Assembly (NCBI GenBank): GCA_025465145.1
Contig: JAODNS010000324.1
Location: 1 to 7,902 of the forward strand
From: Frankiales bacterium
GTDB taxonomy: Bacteria; Actinomycetota; Actinomycetes; Mycobacteriales; SCTD01
DNA length: 7,902 bases
Reading direction: 5' to 3'
The notes beneath the pieces were generated by a model. That model was not told the DNA's origin, searched no databases, and saw only the letters and a list, made by a program, of their open reading frames with translations. Shown piece by piece: positions 6,101-7,902 of this stretch; the first letter of the stretch is position 1; each line of letters opens with the position of its first letter. Position numbers and translations under genes: made by a program.

Positions 6101-6330
6101 AGCTGCAGGTGAGCTCTCAGCTCGGGCCGTGCCTCGCTCGGCCGGTCGCAGACCGCGAGGTCGAGCGCGACCAACGACAGCATCTCGTCGAGCGCAGCGA
6201 GCGAGGGCCGGCGGGTCCCTGCCTCCCACGCGCCGACGGTCGAGGCCGCGACGCCGAGCCGACGAGCGAGTCCTCGCTGACTCCACCCGCCTCTACGGCG
6301 AACGAGCCGAACGAGATAGGGGGCCTCCAC
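6097..6330 (-). CDS. Small XRE-family helix-turn-helix DNA-binding protein
   Basis: The 77 residues are mostly one HTH domain (about 5-57). The sequence is YLVRLVRRRGGWSQRGLARR, then LGVAASTVGAWEAGTRRPSL, the classic XRE pattern in which WSQRGLARRLGV contains helix 2 and ASTVGAWEAG is the recognition helix. The tail (about 62-77) is short and charged. The start is GTG 6330, with CCAGGG 8 nt upstream; GTG 6363 would add 11 residues. Codon third positions in the first half (GTT, CGT, AGA, AGT, CGA, GGA) are less GC-biased than in neighbours, which hints at a different origin or weak constraint. The stop overlaps the next gene's probable CTG start by four bases, so the two probably act together, the HTH protein perhaps controlling the pair. 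The 418-bp gene-free stretch upstream holds repeats that could include its operator. Confidence 0.78.
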   Translation of the reverse strand: MEAPYLVRLVRRRGGWSQRGLARRLGVAASTVGAWEAGTRRPSLAALDEMLSLVALDLAVCDRPSEARPELRAHLQL

Positions 6331-6423
6331 GCCGTGAACCCTGGCCGGAGTCGGAGGGGTCACGAGCGTGACTTCGGTGTTCTGTGGACACACGGCGCTC
6401 TCGTGCACCTGTCGCGCCCGCGC

Positions 6424-6440
6424 ATGTCGAACTGCCCACG
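6424..6440 (+). repeat. 17-bp inverted repeat, left copy
   Basis: ATGTCGAACTGCCCACG is an exact reverse complement of 6655-6671. Its last seven bases also form a hairpin with 6444-6450. Confidence 0.9.
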
Positions 6441-6450
6441 CTCCGTGGGC
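6434..6450. repeat. Short perfect hairpin
   Basis: GCCCACG (6434-6440), loop CTC, then CGTGGGC (6444-6450). The seven-base-pair stem is perfect and lies at the inner edge of the left inverted-repeat copy. It could be an operator, a cruciform seed or part of the element's end. Just beyond it GCGATCGGG occurs twice (6449-6457 and 6464-6472). Confidence 0.6.
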
Positions 6451-6470
6451 GATCGGGATGCTCGCGATCG

Positions 6471-6554
6471 GGTGCCGACCACCGGATGCCGACCACCGGA
6501 TGCCGACCACCGGATGCCGACCACCGGCTGCCGACCACCGGCTGCCGACGATGG
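6471..6554. repeat. 14-bp tandem repeat array, five full copies plus a partial sixth
   Basis: The unit is GATGCCGACCACCG. Copies start at 6471, 6485, 6499, 6513 and 6527, with a sixth from 6541 that keeps GCTGCCGAC before diverging. The three middle copies are identical; copy 1 has GGT and copies 5-6 have GCT in place of GAT, so the array grew by duplication with block-wise variants. A 14-bp period breaks any reading frame, so it is not a protein repeat. It lies 141-224 bp upstream of the XRE start. Confidence 0.92.
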
Positions 6555-6654
6555 CCCGGCGTCGCAGCGGGTCGTCCTCTGCCCGTTGGCCGCCAGTCAC
6601 ATGCCGTCGGCGTCCAGCACCCGCTCGTCGCCGGCGCCTCCGGTGCTCACTGTT

Positions 6655-6671
6655 CGTGGGCAGTTCGACAT
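6655..6671 (-). repeat. 17-bp inverted repeat, right copy
   Basis: CGTGGGCAGTTCGACAT on the plus strand is the exact reverse complement of 6424-6440. It is followed by ATGCGG, while the left copy's outward flank reads GCGCGG, so outside the 17 bp the match is partial. Confidence 0.9.
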
Positions 6672-6745
6672 ATGCGGCGGACCAGCAGGGTTGATCGGGC
6701 TCGATCGCGTCGCCAGCGCGCCGCGTCGACGATCTGCACGGATCA

Positions 6746-6762
6746 CCCTCAGCCCGTGAGGG
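6746..6762 (-). terminator. Small hairpin overlapping the rhomboid stop codon
   Basis: CCCTCA (6746-6751), loop GCCCG, then TGAGGG (6757-6762) form a perfect 6-bp stem that includes the rhomboid TGA. No T tract follows on the minus strand, so a terminator role for the ppiA-rhomboid transcript is only possible. Confidence 0.25.
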
Positions 6763-7596
6763 CGGCCGTCCTCGCGACGACGGCGACGACGAACCCGGCG
6801 GCCAGCACGCCCAACGCGGCGGCATGCAGCGTCGACTGCCGGGGCCCGCGCGGCGCGTAGGCGAAGGCCGCCGCCAGCAGCGCCCCCGTCACCAGACCGC
6901 CGAGATGGGCGCGCCAGTCGATGTTCGGCACGGTGAAGGTGATGACCAGGTTGATGCCGAGCAGCACGAGGATCGACTGCGTCTCGCCGCCGAGCCGGCG
7001 TACGACGACGTAGTAGGCGCCGAACAGGCCGAAGATCGCCCCGGACGCGCCGACGCTCGGCTGGTTGACCGGCGCGAGCAGGTAGCCGACGACGGAGCCT
7101 CCGAGGGCGGACAGCAGGTACAGCGCGAGGAAGCGCCACCGGCCCAGCGCCTGCTCGAGCACCGGCCCGATCTGGGCCAGCGCGAACATGTTGAACAGGA
7201 TGTGGAACAGCCCGGCATGCAGGAAGGCGGCGGTGACGAGCCGGTAGTACTGGCCGTCGGCCACGCCCACCAGCTCGCCCTGCTGGGTCAGCGCGAGCGG
7301 CAGGTTGCTGAACCGCTGCGACAGGTCCGGTACGGCCAGGCCGAGCAGGAACACCAGCACGTTCAGGCCGATGAGGGCCATGGTGATCCGACCGACGTCG
7401 GCGCTGACACGGCCACCGAGGACGGTGCGCGGCTGGCGGATCGTCTTCGCGCCCTCGGCGACGCACTCCGGGCACTGGAAGCCGACCGACGCCGACCGCA
7501 TGCAGTCCGGGCAGATGGGCCGCTCGCAGCGGGTGCAGCGGACGTAGGTCTCCCGGTCGGGGTGCCGGAAACAGACCGGAGGCGACTCGGGCGTCG

Positions 7597-7600
<4 letters not shown>
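6749..7600 (-). CDS. Rhomboid family intramembrane serine protease with N-terminal zinc-binding domain
   Basis: Rhomboids cut membrane proteins within their helices. The 283 residues start with a B-box-like zinc module in which Cys10, His13, Cys22, Cys25, Cys30, Cys33, Cys43 and Cys46 are visible. A link and multiple membrane helices follow (first about 74-89). The rhomboid core shows HILFN (His133, Asn137), the nucleophile Ser186 in VGASGAIFG and His232 in RAHLGGLVTG, so it should be catalytically active. The first ATG (7501) would remove most of the zinc module. The frame extends upstream to CTG 7600, the only candidate start, which shares CTGA with the ppiA stop and has AGGAAG seven bases before it. 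Actinobacterial rhomboids beside ppiA usually have this zinc N-terminus (recalled), supporting the longer form. It is co-transcribed and probably translationally coupled with ppiA. Substrates are unknown. Confidence 0.92.

Positions 7601-7902
<302 letters not shown>

Larger units (their letters stand above)
6424..6671. mobile_element. Candidate non-coding element (MITE-like) bounded by 17-bp perfect inverted repeats
   Basis: ATGTCGAACTGCCCACG at 6424-6440 recurs exactly, inverted, at 6671-6655. Four bases further in, both copies have GTG followed by a similar triplet (GTGGGC and GTGAGC). The 248-bp span encodes no credible protein and contains the 14-bp tandem array. This layout fits a miniature inverted-repeat element, or a remnant of one. 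AT lies at both outer ends, but because AT is its own complement this cannot prove a target duplication. Paired regulatory sites are the alternative. Confidence 0.35.
6331..6748. other. Gene-free stretch between rhomboid and XRE genes
   Basis: No frame here looks coding: the open frames on both strands read through low-complexity repeats or shadow the neighbours. The stretch holds the XRE upstream region, a 17-bp inverted repeat (6424-6440 and 6655-6671), a 7-bp hairpin, a 14-bp tandem array and a small hairpin at the rhomboid stop. No tRNA or other RNA gene was seen. Confidence 0.6.

Noticed and set aside
6383..6391. DnaA box upstream of the XRE gene
   Set aside because: TGTGGACAC is a single isolated 9-mer with one mismatch, likely by chance in GC-rich DNA.
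6424..6440. LexA/SOS box
   Set aside because: Only the half-site TCGAAC is present. The matching GTTCGA is over 200 bp away, not four bases.
6471..6554. CRISPR array
   Set aside because: The 14-bp units are directly joined without spacers, and no cas gene is present.
6749..7501. Rhomboid starting at the first ATG (7501)
   Set aside because: It removes the first six of eight zinc-binding residues and leaves a 96-nt gap with clear coding sequence. CTG 7600 with its ribosome binding site is better.

Overview
The window is very GC-rich, its genes are tightly packed and end their codons mostly in G or C, and it carries CrgA, a class E sortase, a DUF881 protein and a B-box rhomboid. This points to chromosomal DNA of a high-GC actinobacterium. 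From memory, the set ppiA / PH-domain membrane protein / crgA / DUF881 with these relative orientations is the oriC-proximal neighbourhood known from Mycobacterium (Rv0009-Rv0012) and, in part, Streptomyces. The genus cannot be decided from the sequence alone.

Layout, left to right. Positions 1-1869 (-) hold a FadD-type acyl-CoA ligase that runs off the left edge. Upstream of it on the same strand is a tight set: DUF881 protein (2812-3570), class E sortase (2123-2815, 4-nt overlap) and a 60-residue membrane protein (1939-2121, 1-nt gap). Only 20 bp separate the DUF881 gene from the divergent crgA (3591-3848, +). A 97-bp gap after crgA carries DnaA-box-like 9-mers and a strong hairpin between crgA and the convergent thiolase gene (3946-5088, -). 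A PH-domain membrane protein (5148-5579, +) diverges from the thiolase. It converges on an unrecognised gene with an apparent 3' frameshift (5545-6100, -), whose 5' end overlaps a small XRE-type HTH gene (6097-6330, -). Positions 6331-6748 have no credible gene but hold a 17-bp perfect inverted repeat about 250 bp apart, enclosing a 14-bp tandem repeat. At the right are a rhomboid protease (6749-7600, -) and the 3' part of a cyclophilin gene, ppiA (7597 to the right edge, -).

Functionally the window combines cell-envelope and division genes (crgA, DUF881, sortase, rhomboid), fatty-acid activation and thiolytic cleavage (FadD, thiolase), a protein-folding enzyme (PpiA) and a small HTH/unknown pair. 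The thiolase looks like an insertion between the PH gene and crgA. The most unusual points are the inverted-repeat element with its tandem array, two genes whose best start is CTG inside a CTGA overlap with the previous stop, and the late frame change in the unknown gene. I see no defence system, CRISPR array, tRNA or rRNA.
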